64,000 nt of DNA from Zoogloea sp. (GCF_023150065.1 NZ_JAKLLN010000014.1:62001-126000); one strand, 5' to 3'. Positions 45,694-56,188 are shown, counted from the stretch's first letter. Notes: generated by a model from the letters alone, not told the origin. Translations and numbers: made by a program.

Positions 45694-46865
45694 AGATCCG
45701 TCAAACACTCCTCCTGGGCGCGATCCCTGCCGCCCTGCTCCAGGGCTGCGCCTCCGTCCCCCTCGAAGGCAACGAGAAGGTGGTGTGCTACCACCCCAAG
45801 GCCATGGGCATCAACGCCCCCTATGGGCAGTACGCGCTGGTTGCCGGCAACCCCCTGGGCGCACCGGTGGCCACGCCGGACCCACGCCGCCGCCTCCCCG
45901 CCCCAGCCGTCCCCGGTAGCACCCCCGAGCGGGTGGTGGACAGCACCAGCCCCGACAGCCAGAGCGGCAGCCTGTGCTTCACGCTCACCGCCTACAGCGC
46001 CCAGGCTGCCCAGAGCAGCGGTACCTGCCTGGCCGTGCGCGGCCCCCGCGGCCTGCTGCCGGTGCGTGAGGGCAGCTCGCGTTTCGGCGTCACCTGGAAG
46101 GAGGCCGGCTTCCGCAACCCCCTGTGGGAGCGTGCCCTCAGCGCCGAGCAGGCGGACGCAGGCAACATCCGCCAGCGCACCGACGCCCTCGCCACCCAGG
46201 AAGACGCCCGCAGCGCCATCGAAACCCGGCGTAGCGGCCTGGCCCAGCAGGGCTTCACCCGCCGGGACGAGTGCGAACGGGACACCAAGACAGCCCCGAC
46301 CCCGCCGCCCCGCCCGGTGCTGGCCGTGGACGAGAGCGCCCGCGCCAGCACCGCCCGCAGCCTGTGCGCCGACAGCTGGCGCAGCGTGTTCGGCGGCGAC
46401 GCCCGCAAGCTCTTCAGCCTCGCCCGCATGGACGCCGACTGGACGGCCGCGGCCGGCACGCCCCGCGGCGCGGATCTGCCCAAGGCGGTCCAGGGCATGC
46501 TCCCCGCAGCCCGCCTGAGCCCCTCGGACCGGGGCCTGCTGAAAGGCGCGATCAGCGACAGCGAGGCGGACGCCGACATCATCGACATCTTCAGCCGCCT
46601 CCAGACCCGCTGCGTGGCCGGCCTTGGCGAAGCCATGAAAACCGGCTTCCAGCAATGGCAGGAGCGCCAGCGCATGGCCCTGGCCGCCCCGGCCGAACGC
46701 CGCAGCGCCTGCCTGGCCCTGTTCGACGGCATGGATCGGGACCAGGCCCGCCTCGACGAGGCCACGCGCCAGATCGAACGCATCGACGCCGAACGGGCCG
46801 CCAGCGGACGCGGCCCCCTGGCCCCGGGCAAGCCCATCGACCTGCGCAACCTGAGCTGCGGCTGA
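45690..46865 (+). CDS. Cysteine-containing lipoprotein of unknown function
   Basis: A 391-residue protein starting at GTG 45690, which overlaps the stop of the previous gene (GTGA). The signal ends in the lipobox LLQGC. Cysteines recur (VVCYHPKAMG, LCFTLTAY, TCLAVRG, DECERD, LCADSW, RCVAG, ACLALF, LSCG). The middle is proline-rich (TPTPPPRP-type linker), and two helical parts follow. Family not recognised. Last gene of the four-gene secreted-protein operon. Confidence 0.72.
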   Translation: MKIRQTLLLGAIPAALLQGCASVPLEGNEKVVCYHPKAMGINAPYGQYALVAGNPLGAPVATPDPRRRLPAPAVPGSTPERVVDSTSPDSQSGSLCFTLTAYSAQAAQSSGTCLAVRGPRGLLPVREGSSRFGVTWKEAGFRNPLWERALSAEQADAGNIRQRTDALATQEDARSAIETRRSGLAQQGFTRRDECERDTKTAPTPPPRPVLAVDESARASTARSLCADSWRSVFGGDARKLFSLARMDADWTAAAGTPRGADLPKAVQGMLPAARLSPSDRGLLKGAISDSEADADIIDIFSRLQTRCVAGLGEAMKTGFQQWQERQRMALAAPAERRSACLALFDGMDRDQARLDEATRQIERIDAERAASGRGPLAPGKPIDLRNLSCG

Positions 46866-46871
46866 GAGCCC

Positions 46872-47921
46872 TCAGCGGAACAGCGCGTCCACGTCCACCG
46901 ACTCCTTCACCCCCACGCTGGCCTGGTCGGCGTGGATCCAGCGCGCGGCCCGGGCGCGGCCCAGATCGCGCAGCATGTGCAGGAAGGAGCGGGTGGCGTT
47001 GAGCTTGCTGGCCGTGCCGGCCTGGGCCAGCTCCTCCGCCTCGATCAGGTGAAAGCGCAAGGCCATCAGCTTGCGCTCGAAGCGCCCCAGGGGCATCCAG
47101 CCCTCCCCTTCGGTGATGTGCCGGCGGGCGTGGGCGATCATGCGCATCTCCCGCAAAAAGGTGGTCGAGAAGCCCAGCTCCACGCTGCGCGCCGCGATCT
47201 CCTCGGCACTGCGCGGCGCCTCCGGGCGCAGCAGCGGGTTGAGCAGGATCAGCAGGATGTCCGGCGTGCTGCACTCGTACATCAGCGGATACACCGCCGG
47301 ATTGGCGGTGAAGCCCCCATCCCAGTAGGCCTCGCCGTCGATCTCCACGGCGTGGTGCAGGGTGGGCAGACAGGCCGAGGCCAGCAGCGCGTCCTCGCTC
47401 AGCTCGTGGGTCTGGAACAAGCGCACCTTGCCCGTGCGCACCCGGGTCGCGGCGATGAAGAGCTTGAGGCGGCAGTCGTGCCGGATGCGCTCGAAGTCGA
47501 ACTGGGCGCGCACCACGTCGCGCAGGGGGTTCAGCTCCAGGGGGTTGAGCTGATAGGGCGAGAACACCCGCGTCAGCGCCAGCATCATCGCCATGGGCGC
47601 GGGCAGCGCCCCGTCCCCCGCCGGGTTGAAGCTGTGCATCAGCTCCAGCTCCAGGGGCGTGGAATCGGCCACCGCCTCCCAGAAGGCATTCAGGCTGGCC
47701 CGGGCACCCTCGGCACCGCCGGTGGTCCAGCCCTGGGCCAGGGCCACCGCGTTCATGGCCCCGGCACTGGTACCGCTGACGCCCTCAAGGGCGATCCCTT
47801 CCTCCAGCAGCCGGTCCAGCACGCCCCAGGTGTAGGCACCGTGGGCGCCGCCCCCCTGCAGGGCCAGGCTCAGACACTGCGGCCCGGCGGCCTCCTTCTT
47901 CCACCAGCGACGGATCGACAT
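46872..47921 (-). CDS. Patatin-like phospholipase
   Basis: A 349-residue protein starting MSIRRWWKKEAAGPQCLSLA. The oxyanion loop LQGGGAHGAYTWGVLD, nucleophile GTSAGAMNAVALAQG and the catalytic Asp in YWDGGFTANPAVYPLM are all intact, giving the Ser-Asp dyad. It has no signal peptide. It would hydrolyse phospholipids or other acyl esters. It is convergent with the secreted-protein operon, 6 bases apart. Confidence 0.9.
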   Translation of the reverse strand: MSIRRWWKKEAAGPQCLSLALQGGGAHGAYTWGVLDRLLEEGIALEGVSGTSAGAMNAVALAQGWTTGGAEGARASLNAFWEAVADSTPLELELMHSFNPAGDGALPAPMAMMLALTRVFSPYQLNPLELNPLRDVVRAQFDFERIRHDCRLKLFIAATRVRTGKVRLFQTHELSEDALLASACLPTLHHAVEIDGEAYWDGGFTANPAVYPLMYECSTPDILLILLNPLLRPEAPRSAEEIAARSVELGFSTTFLREMRMIAHARRHITEGEGWMPLGRFERKLMALRFHLIEAEELAQAGTASKLNATRSFLHMLRDLGRARAARWIHADQASVGVKESVDVDALFR

Positions 47922-48253
47922 GGCTTCATCCCCTTTCAGGTGATTTGCTGCAACGCACAATACCTGAAGGATGGACGCACAGGGGTTGCAGAAGTTCGAT
48001 GGCGGCTACAAGACACGAAATGCCAGCGTTCAGTCGCCGGGCGCGGCTCGCCCCCATCGCAACCACGAAAGAGCCCCCCAGCATGCTGGCGCTGTCGATC
48101 GTATGTGGAGGCGCGCTGGTCGCGCCACACTCGAAGCGGGTCACCCACCGGCCCACAAGCATCTGTTGCCATCAAAAACACCAGGCCCTGAACCTGTGCA
48201 GAGCCGCCGCCCCGTGCTCTACTCACATCGGTCAGAAATCCCGTCCGCCCCCC
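47922..48253. other. 332-base intergenic region between divergent genes
   Basis: No convincing ORF and no strong palindrome. It must hold the promoters of the patatin gene (minus) and the EamA transporter gene (plus). Nothing else is recognisable. Confidence 0.6.
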
Positions 48254-49168
48254 ATGCACCCGCCCTCCCAGCCTCACCCCACGCAAGGCCTGTCGGACAC
48301 CACGAAGGGCCTCATCGCCGGCCTGCTGGTCGTGGCCTGCTGGTCCGGGTTCAACATCGTCTCGCGCTTTGGCACCAAGGGGCTGTTCACACCCTTTGAC
48401 CTGGCCGCCATGCGCTACGGCGTTTCCGGCCTGCTCGGCGGGCTCTACTTTCTGCGCAACGCCCCCTTCGCCGACTGGCCGCGCTACCTTTCACTCAGCG
48501 TCTTTGGCGGCCTGGGCTACGGGCTGTTCGTCTATTCCGGCTTCTCGTTTGCCCCCAGCGCCCACGCCGGGATCTTCGTGAATGGCGGAATCCCCTTCTG
48601 CACCGCCATCCTCGTGGCGCTCACCACCGGCTTCCACCTGGCACGGCAGACGCTGATCGCCCTCGGCCTGTCGGCCTGCGGGCTGCTGCTGATCGGCATC
48701 GACAGCCTCCTGTCCCATCACGGCCAGGACGAGCTGACCGGAGACCTGCTCTTTCTGGCGGCCGCCATGTCCTGGTCGGTCTTCGGCCTCCTGATGCGCC
48801 GCTGGCAGATCCGGCCCGCGCTGGGCGTCTGCGGCATCGCCTTCTTTGCCCTGCTGCTCTACGAGCCCGTCTACCTGCTCTACCTGCCCAAGAACCTGCC
48901 CGCCGCCGGATGGGGCGACATCGCACTGCAATGCGTCTACCAGGGCTTCATCGCCGCCATGCTGGCCGCCGGCCTCTACAGCTACGCCAACCAGAAAATC
49001 GGCGCCTGCCAGGCCTCGATGATGCTGTCGCTGGTTCCGGCGGTGTCGGCGATCGGGGCCTACTTCATCCTGGATGAGCAACTGACCTGGACGGTGATGC
49101 TGGGTATCGTTGTGGTGTCGGTGGGCGCGGTGATCGGGGCGATGCCGGGGCGCGGCAGCGGGCGGTGA
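48254..49168 (+). CDS. EamA/DMT-family transporter
   Basis: A 304-residue membrane protein; the ATG at 48254 is chosen because the first helix begins shortly after (LIAGLLVVACWSGFNIVSRF). Ten helices in two EamA repeats are predicted: the first includes AAMRYGVSGLLGGLYFLRNA and the second ends ACQASMMLSLVPAVSAIGAY with FILDEQLTW, the usual EamA tail motif. The substrate is unknown. Confidence 0.88.
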   Translation: MHPPSQPHPTQGLSDTTKGLIAGLLVVACWSGFNIVSRFGTKGLFTPFDLAAMRYGVSGLLGGLYFLRNAPFADWPRYLSLSVFGGLGYGLFVYSGFSFAPSAHAGIFVNGGIPFCTAILVALTTGFHLARQTLIALGLSACGLLLIGIDSLLSHHGQDELTGDLLFLAAAMSWSVFGLLMRRWQIRPALGVCGIAFFALLLYEPVYLLYLPKNLPAAGWGDIALQCVYQGFIAAMLAAGLYSYANQKIGACQASMMLSLVPAVSAIGAYFILDEQLTWTVMLGIVVVSVGAVIGAMPGRGSGR

Positions 49169-49202
49169 TTGATGTTCTCGATGGCGAGCAGTGTCGTGAT
49201 GC

Positions 49203-50549
49203 TCAAAACTCGGCGTGCAGTCGCATGGCAAAGAAGTTTGCCGGCCCACGGTCCGCGTTGTACGCGGGGTTCCACATCCGCTGGTAGTCGGCGGTCAGGA
49301 AGGTGTTCTTCCAGACGCTGAGGCTGTAATAGGTCTCAAACAGCTGCTCGGGCTTGTAATCAAGAGCGCCGTCGCCGATGAAGAACGAGATTCCGCCGGC
49401 TTCCAGATACTTGCGTCGGTCTGACGACAAGGTGTTGTGCGCGAGGCCGACACCGAGGGTATCCATGCCCCGGCCCCATGCAGACCCTTTCAGCGCAAAG
49501 CCTGCCGCGATTGAGCCGTCTGTCTCGGTAAAGGCATAGGTCTCCGTCCGACCATCTGCCTTCATGGCGCGCAGAAAGAAACCCAGGTCGTCATTGATGG
49601 CCTGCTCGATATTGATGCCTGCGCCATACTTGATCTTCTCTCCGTTACGCACCGCCAGGATGGCTTGACGATCGGCGTCGGGGTTGGCGTTCAGATAGTC
49701 GAGCGCATCCTTGAAGGAGGCCAGCACGGCCCGGCTGCGCCAGGCAAGCAGACGAACCTTGCCTGGTTGTCCGAGCAGCATGTGGGCGTGCTCCAGTTCG
49801 ATCTGATCGCCGTAGTGCCTGCCGATCTGGAAATCAGTGGGCAGCATGTTCGGCACCTTCGGCCCCGTCATTCGGCCAACGCGAAGTACCCAGTCATCCT
49901 GATACCACTCCGCCGCGAAGCCCCAGCCAAATCCTCGGGCATCCGCCGCATAGTCGAACGACAAGGGGGCCATGAAGCTGGCGTTCATGAAGTGAGTGCG
50001 GGGATCCTTGGCATAGCGGTTGTCGTCGAATATATCCAGTGTCGAGAAGTTGCCGACCGTCAGGACTATGCGATTCTTGTCTACGGTGCCCGCCATCTGA
50101 TTCAGATCGGCTTCGACCGCCTCATCACCGCCGCCCAGCCCCCATGTCTGTCGCAGGAACAGCCGCTGGCGATAGAGCTTGGGACGGTTGCCGGCCGTTC
50201 GCGTCAGCTCTCCGTTCGTGAAACCACCGCTACCGGACAATCCCGAGAACGGTATGCCCTGGGTGATCTCAGGGTTCAGATAGACCTCTCCGCCCTGCCA
50301 CGTACGCATCCCAAGATAGGCCGTTGCCGTGGCGGTGTAGCTGATTTCCCTGGAAGCCTGGAGACTGTTCTGTCCGCTGTACGCAGCAGGCATGCCTGGC
50401 TTTGTCTGCCAGATATAGGTTCCCTGAAAGCGAGCGGTATGGTCCTCGTATTCGTCACTGGCCGAGTAAGCGGAGACGCTCGTGCAAAAGGCGCTAGAGA
50501 CCATGAGCAGACGCATGGCCACGACAGGGGATGGCAGGCAAAAACGCAT
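49203..50549 (-). CDS. Carbohydrate porin, OprB type
   Basis: A 448-residue outer-membrane protein. The ATG at 50549 has AAGGA a few bases upstream and opens signal MRFCLPSPVVAMRLLMVSSA...VSA. The mature start FQGTYIWQTKPGMPAAYSGQ and later GWGFAAEWYQDDWVLRVGRM and FETYYSLSVWKNTFLTADYQ are typical of the OprB family, and the last residue is Phe, as required for barrel assembly. The transported sugar or solute is unknown. Base composition falls in this gene compared with the left side of the window. Confidence 0.85.
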   Translation of the reverse strand: MRFCLPSPVVAMRLLMVSSAFCTSVSAYSASDEYEDHTARFQGTYIWQTKPGMPAAYSGQNSLQASREISYTATATAYLGMRTWQGGEVYLNPEITQGIPFSGLSGSGGFTNGELTRTAGNRPKLYRQRLFLRQTWGLGGGDEAVEADLNQMAGTVDKNRIVLTVGNFSTLDIFDDNRYAKDPRTHFMNASFMAPLSFDYAADARGFGWGFAAEWYQDDWVLRVGRMTGPKVPNMLPTDFQIGRHYGDQIELEHAHMLLGQPGKVRLLAWRSRAVLASFKDALDYLNANPDADRQAILAVRNGEKIKYGAGINIEQAINDDLGFFLRAMKADGRTETYAFTETDGSIAAGFALKGSAWGRGMDTLGVGLAHNTLSSDRRKYLEAGGISFFIGDGALDYKPEQLFETYYSLSVWKNTFLTADYQRMWNPAYNADRGPANFFAMRLHAEF

Positions 50550-50916
50550 TCTTTTCCTTGAGGCAGAGTCGGGGGGCAGCCTTCGAGGGTCAATGCAAAG
50601 GACCGGTCTGCACAAACGGATGCGCAGACGCCGAAGATTGCCTGGAGTGCGCTCCCCAGTGGGACAAAGCGATAACCGTCACTCAAACAAGGGCCCACGA
50701 GGGGTCTCCGGGAAATGAAGATCCGCGGATTTTCGCAGCGCACCATACGACAGTAAGGTTACCAAATGGCGACAATCATCTGGATTCATGAGTGCCACCC
50801 TTGCCGGCGGGGGCATCTGTCGTCAGGACGCGTTGATCTCGCCAAACGCTATGGATGCTTTCAAGAACCAGGAGTAGTATACAAAACAACTACAAATCAT
50901 ATACGAGGCATCTGCG
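50550..50916. other. 367-base non-coding region
   Basis: It divides the porin gene from the ParD-like/methionine aminopeptidase operon and is clearly more AT-rich than most of the window. GTAGTATACAAAACAACTAC with a second TATAC at 50900 (about 50874-50905) is AT-rich and partly repeated; it is the likely promoter and possible operator of the operon. No ORF with support. Confidence 0.5.
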
Positions 50917-51147
50917 GTGGGAATCGTCAAAATTTCAGACCATATGCATGAAAGCTTGCGCCTGACCAGCGCGGCCCTGAGTCGCTCGATCAATGCGCAA
51001 GCAGACCATTGGCTCCGTGTCGGCATGCTTTCGGAACTCAACCCCAACCTTCGCTACGACGAAATCTGTCGCCTGCTGATCCAGGCCGAGCAGCAGGCAC
51101 ATGACGATAGCGACCTGCCCGATTCATTGTCGGAGAGGGTGGCATGA
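50917..51147 (+). CDS. ParD-like protein paired with a methionine aminopeptidase
   Basis: A 76-residue protein starting at GTG 50917, with GAGG 9 bases upstream. The sequence KISDHMHESLRLTSAALSRS and INAQADHWLRVGMLSE matches the ParD-like antitoxin family (ribbon-helix-helix). Its stop overlaps the start of the aminopeptidase gene (ATGA), so they are coupled. No ParE-type toxin is present. It may autoregulate the operon through the AT-rich region upstream; this is inferred. Confidence 0.82.
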   Translation: MGIVKISDHMHESLRLTSAALSRSINAQADHWLRVGMLSELNPNLRYDEICRLLIQAEQQAHDDSDLPDSLSERVA

Positions 51148-51986
51148 CTGGCGCCAAAGCAACGCCCCTCCGCTCCGAGGCCGAGTTGGCCATGGCTCGG
51201 CGTGCCGGCAAACTGGCCGCCGATATCCTGTCCATGCTTGCCGAGCACGTTAAGCCAGGCGTAACGACCAATGAGCTGGACAAGCTATGCCATGACTACA
51301 TCGTCAATGTGCAACGCGCAATTCCGGCCAATATCGGCTACCACGGCTATCCCAAGACGATTTGCGCGTCGGTCAATCATGTCGTTTGCCATGGAATACC
51401 GTCCGACCGGAAGCTGAAGAACGGCGACATCGTCAACATCGACGTCGCCATCATCAAGGACGGCTGGTTTGGCGACACCAGCCGCATGTACTTCGTTGGA
51501 GAACCGGGCATTCTGGCGAAACGGCTGGTTCGTACAACCTATGAGGCAATGCGGGCAGGCATCGAGCAAGTGCGCCCGGGCGCCACGCTGGGCGATGTCG
51601 GTCATGCGATCCAGACTGTTGCCCATCGCGAAGGGTTCAGCGTTGTTCGCGAGTACGGTGGCCATGGAATAGGAACGGTATATCACGATGAACTTCATGT
51701 TCTGCACTTCGGAAAGCCTGGCGCCGGTTTGATGCTCGAGGCAGGCATGGTGTTCACCATCGAACCGATGCTCAACGCCGGAAAGGCCGGCATCAAGCAC
51801 CTGCCTGATGGCTGGACTGTGGTCACCAGGGATCGGTCGCTCTCGGCCCAGTGGGAGCATATGGTGGCGGTAACCAGGAACGGCTTCGAAGTGCTTACAC
51901 CCTGGCCGGATGGCTACGGGGATTACGCCGCGATCATGTCGTTTCCCGAGGAACGAAGTGCTGCACGGGAGCAGAAGACGGACTGA
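51144..51986 (+). CDS. map: Type I methionine aminopeptidase
   Basis: A 280-residue enzyme with all metal ligands visible: D in GDIVNIDVAIIKDGWFGDTS (two Asp), H in GGHGIGTVYHDE, E in VFTIEPMLN and E in WEHMVAVTRNG. The substrate-pocket His lies in NHVVCHGIPS. It removes the initiator Met from nascent proteins. It is coupled to the ParD-like gene, not to rpsB or tsf, so it is probably an accessory copy. The 186 bases after it show no gene. Confidence 0.92.
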   Translation: MTGAKATPLRSEAELAMARRAGKLAADILSMLAEHVKPGVTTNELDKLCHDYIVNVQRAIPANIGYHGYPKTICASVNHVVCHGIPSDRKLKNGDIVNIDVAIIKDGWFGDTSRMYFVGEPGILAKRLVRTTYEAMRAGIEQVRPGATLGDVGHAIQTVAHREGFSVVREYGGHGIGTVYHDELHVLHFGKPGAGLMLEAGMVFTIEPMLNAGKAGIKHLPDGWTVVTRDRSLSAQWEHMVAVTRNGFEVLTPWPDGYGDYAAIMSFPEERSAAREQKTD

Positions 51987-52172
51987 GCAAGATGCCAGGC
52001 AGTCCGTGCCCGCAGGGTCACAACGCCAGGTGTGCTGCGATGTGGCGCTGGTCGTTCCGTGTCGGGCCGCAGACGGTAGGGAAGCTGCCGTTCAGTGGCG
52101 GAATGGCTGGCAAAGTGCTGGATACATTCAATTCACATTACTAACCATCACGGCTGGTCGAGCATGAACGCA

Positions 52173-55100
52173 TTACCGCACCTCTGGCTTGCCTTGAAAG
52201 ACGTCAGCAAGTTCATCATTGGCAACAGCGAAATCGGAAAGCAATGATGTCGCACACCCAATGTCTATGTTAGACAACCGTAGCAAATCATCCAGCTGCT
52301 TGGCGATTTCGTATATCGCCATCAAGCCAAGATTGCCAGCGGTGCCTTTTACGGCATGCAAAATCAGAAGAGCGTTTTTCCAATCCCTGTGCGCTATAAA
52401 ATTCCTGAGCGACTTTACGGACTCGGCATTCCTGCCGATTTGAGTCTGCAGTAGGTTCAGGTACTTTTCCTCTCGATTACGCAACATTGAAAGACCACGC
52501 TTCAAATCTACGCCTCGTGTTGCAGCCAAGCGAGTCAAGGTAACCTCGTTCATCGTCGGCGAAGGTGAAACAGGTTCTGGATGTGAAATCGATGCAACCC
52601 CTGTTGCATCGCGTCGGCGAAGCCAGTTCAAGAGTGTTGCATACAACGAGTCGGGGTTGATGGGCTTGGCAATGAAGTCATTCATGCCGGCAGCCAAACA
52701 TTCAGCGCGATCCTCCTCGAAGGCATTAGCCGTCATAGCAAGGATTGGCTTTGATGCCCACTCGGGCAAAGCACGAATGGCGCGCGTTGCCTCCACGCCG
52801 CCCATTTCGGGCATCTGCATATCCATCAGGATCAAATCATAATTTCCACTCTTGGCCTTCTCGATAGCAACCCTGCCATTTTCCGCAACATCGACCCATA
52901 AGCCCACGCCATTGAGCAGTTCGAGTGCGACCTCGACATTGACCTGGTTGTCTTCGGCGAGCAGTAACCGCGCGCCTTGGTGTAGGGCTTGCAAGTCTTC
53001 TTCAGCAGAAGCCGGAGGTCTCTCCTTAGTCGGCATCGTCCCGTGGCCACGTTGAAGCCACGCCGTAAACCAAAAGCAACTCCCTTGGCCTTCGATGCTC
53101 TCGCAACCGACTTCACCTTCCATCAAATTCGCTAAACGTTTCGTGATGGCGAGTCCAAGGCCTGTGCCGCCGTACTTTCGTGACGTGCTGTTGTCAGCTT
53201 GCTCGAATTCGTGGAACAGCTTGGCTTTCACGTCCAAGGACATACCAATGCCCGTATCCTTAACCGAAAAACGTACCTTGAAGCGTTCACCATGTTCTTC
53301 CAAAAGCTCAGCACTCAAGGTGATCCCGCCCTTCTCGGTGAACTTGATGGCATTGCCAGCAAAGTTGAGAAGGCCTTGCCGTAAGCGTAACAAGTCACCG
53401 CGCAACCATTGCGGTACATGGTCTGGATCAATAGAGACTGTAAGCCCTTTTGATTGGGCTGATGCGTTAATTAGCGATGCAATATGGTCGAGCACTTGAT
53501 CAAGCGTGAAATTCTGCTCCTCCAATGACATCTTCCCTGCCTCGATTTTCGAGAGGTCGAGGATGTCATTGATGAGTGCAAGGAGGTGTTTCCCTGCTGC
53601 GTCGATCTTGGTCAATCGGTCGATTTGCTGCGGAGTAGGATTGCCTCGACGTAGCAGGTGACTAAGGCCTGTTATGGCATTCAACGGTGTCCGGATTTCG
53701 TGACTCATGTTGGCAAGAAAGGCGCTCTTTGCCACGTTTGCTGCTTCCGCCTGCCGTTTTGCTTCGGTCAAGGCTGAAGTGCGTTCTTCAACCAATTGCT
53801 CCAGATGCTCACGGTACTTGCTTAGTTCGTCGGCCTGAAGCTTCTTCTCAGTAATATCGGTTGAAAAGGCAATACGCCGCGCCGGAACACCCTCCACTGC
53901 GGGCTGTCGATAAACGAAGACCTCGACTGGAATAACGCGACCATCACTGCTACGGTGAAAGGTTTCACGCGAAACGAAGCCATGATCGTCAATAGCTTCA
54001 GTATCACTGCGCAGCATCTCCTTCGTGTAAAACGGATTGACATCCCATGTATGGAGATCGGTGATCTCCTCTGCCGAATAACCCAAGCGTTTCTGCATGG
54101 TGCTATTGGAATAGATAAATCGACCGGTTTGCTCGTCCACCCAGGCAACGCCGATTCCGACTGCATCCAAGGCGAGGTCGTTGTCGTGAAGACGCTGGTT
54201 CGCTTTTTCAAAAGCTATCGCCTGCTTCTTTCGTTCAGAGATATCCTCGGCAAAGAGGACGGCGCCACCGATTCTTTCATCTGGCCGGTACCAAGGTAGC
54301 ATTTCCCATCTTAACCAGCAGTTGTCACCAATCGAGTCTTCTTCCGAACTACTTCCCCTCCCCTCAAGCGCAAGAGCAAGTGCTGTTTTCCACCATTCAG
54401 GTATCTCCGAGAGTGCCCCCATTGTTAATTCTGGATCACTAGGCTCCATATCCATAGCGGACAATTCATCCATCCAGCGCCGGCTTGCAGCCATGTATTG
54501 GCCCTCCCGGTCGAACATAGCCAGTGCGACGGGTGCGTTGGCGACGAGTTGCCGAAGCTGGCTCTCGCTTTCTCCGCGCTGTCGCAGGCGGAGGGAAAAG
54601 TACCAGGCGGACATCAAACCCAAAACTGCGACCAATATTGCGACGGCCGGCGCGGGTAAATAGCCGAGTGCCTCCTTCATCACCAAAGGCTTTGGAATGC
54701 CCATATTGACTCCAAAACCGGTACTCGGGTCGCGATCGTAGGCAGAGATCGTGGTCTGGCCGTCGAGATTGATGTTTTCAAACACGCCCAAGTCCGAGTG
54801 ATGGATTTGTGACTGCAGCCGATCAGACACCTTTTTGCCAACAAACTTATCGTGTTCGCGTGTCCGTGCAATGATTGAGGCATTGGCATCGAAGACGTTG
54901 GCTACCCAATCTACCGGCAGGCGCTGATTACTGAGAATATCGCGCAATTGATCGACGCTAAGCACGCTGGTCAGGACATAAATGACCTTGCCGTCACGCT
55001 TTATCGGTGTATCGATAAAAATCTCGTAACGGCCAGAGATGGTGCCGATACTAAGATTGGATATTCGAGGCTCCCCGATTCTGAAGACTTCGTTGAGGCG

Positions 55101-55541
55101 ACTCAGGTTCTTGGTAACCGGTAACGCTGTACCGAAATCAACGAGGGTATTGAACAACTGCTGTCCGGATTCATCGCTGAGGGCAATGTGATGTACAAGG
55201 CCGGAAGCCGTCTGTGCTTGCAACGCCATTTCATGGGCGCGGCGGAAGTTTTTTTCTTCGAGGTCACGGCCAAGAGCCCCACCAAGCCCGAGCGTGAAAC
55301 GCATCACGTTCCCGAGCTCCTGATTGACTGTACGAGATATCGCCCTTGTCGTGAGCAACAAGTTTTGTCCGACGCGCTCTTGAACCCGCTCAAACTGTAT
55401 TGCAGCAACGATGAAAGTTATCACCATGACACAGGCAACAGAAACAACCCCAAGCCAAACCACCACTTTCGGCTTGATTCGTGGTGAATTGTGACTCTGA
55501 GAGTGCCGCATCAGGCCCGGCAGAAATTGTTGTTTGGTCAT
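52173..55541 (-). CDS. Hybrid sensor histidine kinase with receiver and HPt domains
   Basis: A 1122-residue membrane kinase. One helix at 26-48 and another near 298-316 bracket a periplasmic double-Cache-type sensor. Two PAS domains (330-435 and 450-565) precede a HisKA box with phospho-His 614 in [13 protein letters not shown]. The ATPase motifs are [15 protein letters not shown] and [10 protein letters not shown]. The receiver domain has D907 in [13 protein letters not shown] and the HPt domain has H1062 in [10 protein letters not shown]. Its base composition is far more AT-rich than its neighbours, pointing to acquisition. No partner response regulator is in the window. Confidence 0.93.
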   Translation of the reverse strand: MTKQQFLPGLMRHSQSHNSPRIKPKVVVWLGVVSVACVMVITFIVAAIQFERVQERVGQNLLLTTRAISRTVNQELGNVMRFTLGLGGALGRDLEEKNFRRAHEMALQAQTASGLVHHIALSDESGQQLFNTLVDFGTALPVTKNLSRLNEVFRIGEPRISNLSIGTISGRYEIFIDTPIKRDGKVIYVLTSVLSVDQLRDILSNQRLPVDWVANVFDANASIIARTREHDKFVGKKVSDRLQSQIHHSDLGVFENINLDGQTTISAYDRDPSTGFGVNMGIPKPLVMKEALGYLPAPAVAILVAVLGLMSAWYFSLRLRQRGESESQLRQLVANAPVALAMFDREGQYMAASRRWMDELSAMDMEPSDPELTMGALSEIPEWWKTALALALEGRGSSSEEDSIGDNCWLRWEMLPWYRPDERIGGAVLFAEDISERKKQAIAFEKANQRLHDNDLALDAVGIGVAWVDEQTGRFIYSNSTMQKRLGYSAEEITDLHTWDVNPFYTKEMLRSDTEAIDDHGFVSRETFHRSSDGRVIPVEVFVYRQPAVEGVPARRIAFSTDITEKKLQADELSKYREHLEQLVEERTSALTEAKRQAEAANVAKSAFLANMSHEIRTPLNAITGLSHLLRRGNPTPQQIDRLTKIDAAGKHLLALINDILDLSKIEAGKMSLEEQNFTLDQVLDHIASLINASAQSKGLTVSIDPDHVPQWLRGDLLRLRQGLLNFAGNAIKFTEKGGITLSAELLEEHGERFKVRFSVKDTGIGMSLDVKAKLFHEFEQADNSTSRKYGGTGLGLAITKRLANLMEGEVGCESIEGQGSCFWFTAWLQRGHGTMPTKERPPASAEEDLQALHQGARLLLAEDNQVNVEVALELLNGVGLWVDVAENGRVAIEKAKSGNYDLILMDMQMPEMGGVEATRAIRALPEWASKPILAMTANAFEEDRAECLAAGMNDFIAKPINPDSLYATLLNWLRRRDATGVASISHPEPVSPSPTMNEVTLTRLAATRGVDLKRGLSMLRNREEKYLNLLQTQIGRNAESVKSLRNFIAHRDWKNALLILHAVKGTAGNLGLMAIYEIAKQLDDLLRLSNIDIGCATSLLSDFAVANDELADVFQGKPEVR

Positions 55542-55723
55542 GTAGAAGTCACAAGGCGAATCTTATCGTCGCTGCTGGCAGATCAATCATATGTCAGATT
55601 GAGGCAGCAATGGAGTCCTGTCTGCCCTTGCAATGCTACACCGACCATTTTCTCTAGTAACCCAGCACAAGCTGTGCAGACTGGTTGAAATGTTTAGCAG
55701 CCATTAATACGACGGCTGAACAT

Positions 55724-55977
55724 TTACAGCGCAACAAAGACGCGCTCGAAGGTGTCGGGCGAGGCGATACGTAGTCCAGGCTCAGAAGGCGACGCAGCGA
55801 CGGCAGTTTGATGCGCGCCCACTGGCTGATGTCCTGGAAGTCGTCCGCGCCGCTGAGGACCGCGCAGACCGCAACGGTCAGTATCTCGCTCAGGCGGTGG
55901 CGCGTTTGCCGAGCGTTACGCCAGTCCTCAAGTCCCTCGAAAACCTCGACCATGTCCATCAGCTCGCCCGTTTCCAT
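55724..55977 (-). mobile_element. ISAs1-family transposase fragment, frameshifted and truncated
   Basis: The N-terminal end of an ISAs1-type transposase is clear: FEGLEDWRNARQTRHRLSEI, then AVCAVLSGADDFQDISQWAR and LPSLRRLLSLDY. A one-base shift near 55765 then moves SPDTFERVFVAL into another frame, which stops at once. The DDE catalytic core is absent. A possible element end CAGGGCTCTCGCAG (reverse of 56088-56101) lies upstream. It marks one edge of the AT-rich segment. Confidence 0.8.
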
Positions 55978-56188
55978 CGTCCGCCCAACAAGGCAGGAAA
56001 CTGCACAAAACGGAGGACTGTGGACAGTGTCACGGCAAGTGGCCGACGGTGAACGCTATTTCTGCTGCGGCGATGTCAGGTGAGTAGCTGCGAGAGCCCT
56101 GACGGGGAAACACGACCATGGCAATTATCCGAAATCATCTCCAAAACGATAATTTATTGAGATTGCGATAAAAGCCAATAAACAAGGC

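Noticed and set aside
42213-46865. Phage or type VI secretion island
   Set aside because: No structural phage, VgrG, Hcp or baseplate-like protein is present; base composition matches the surrounding DNA.
50917-51147. A classical ParDE toxin-antitoxin pair
   Set aside because: The downstream gene is a complete methionine aminopeptidase, not a ParE-type toxin.
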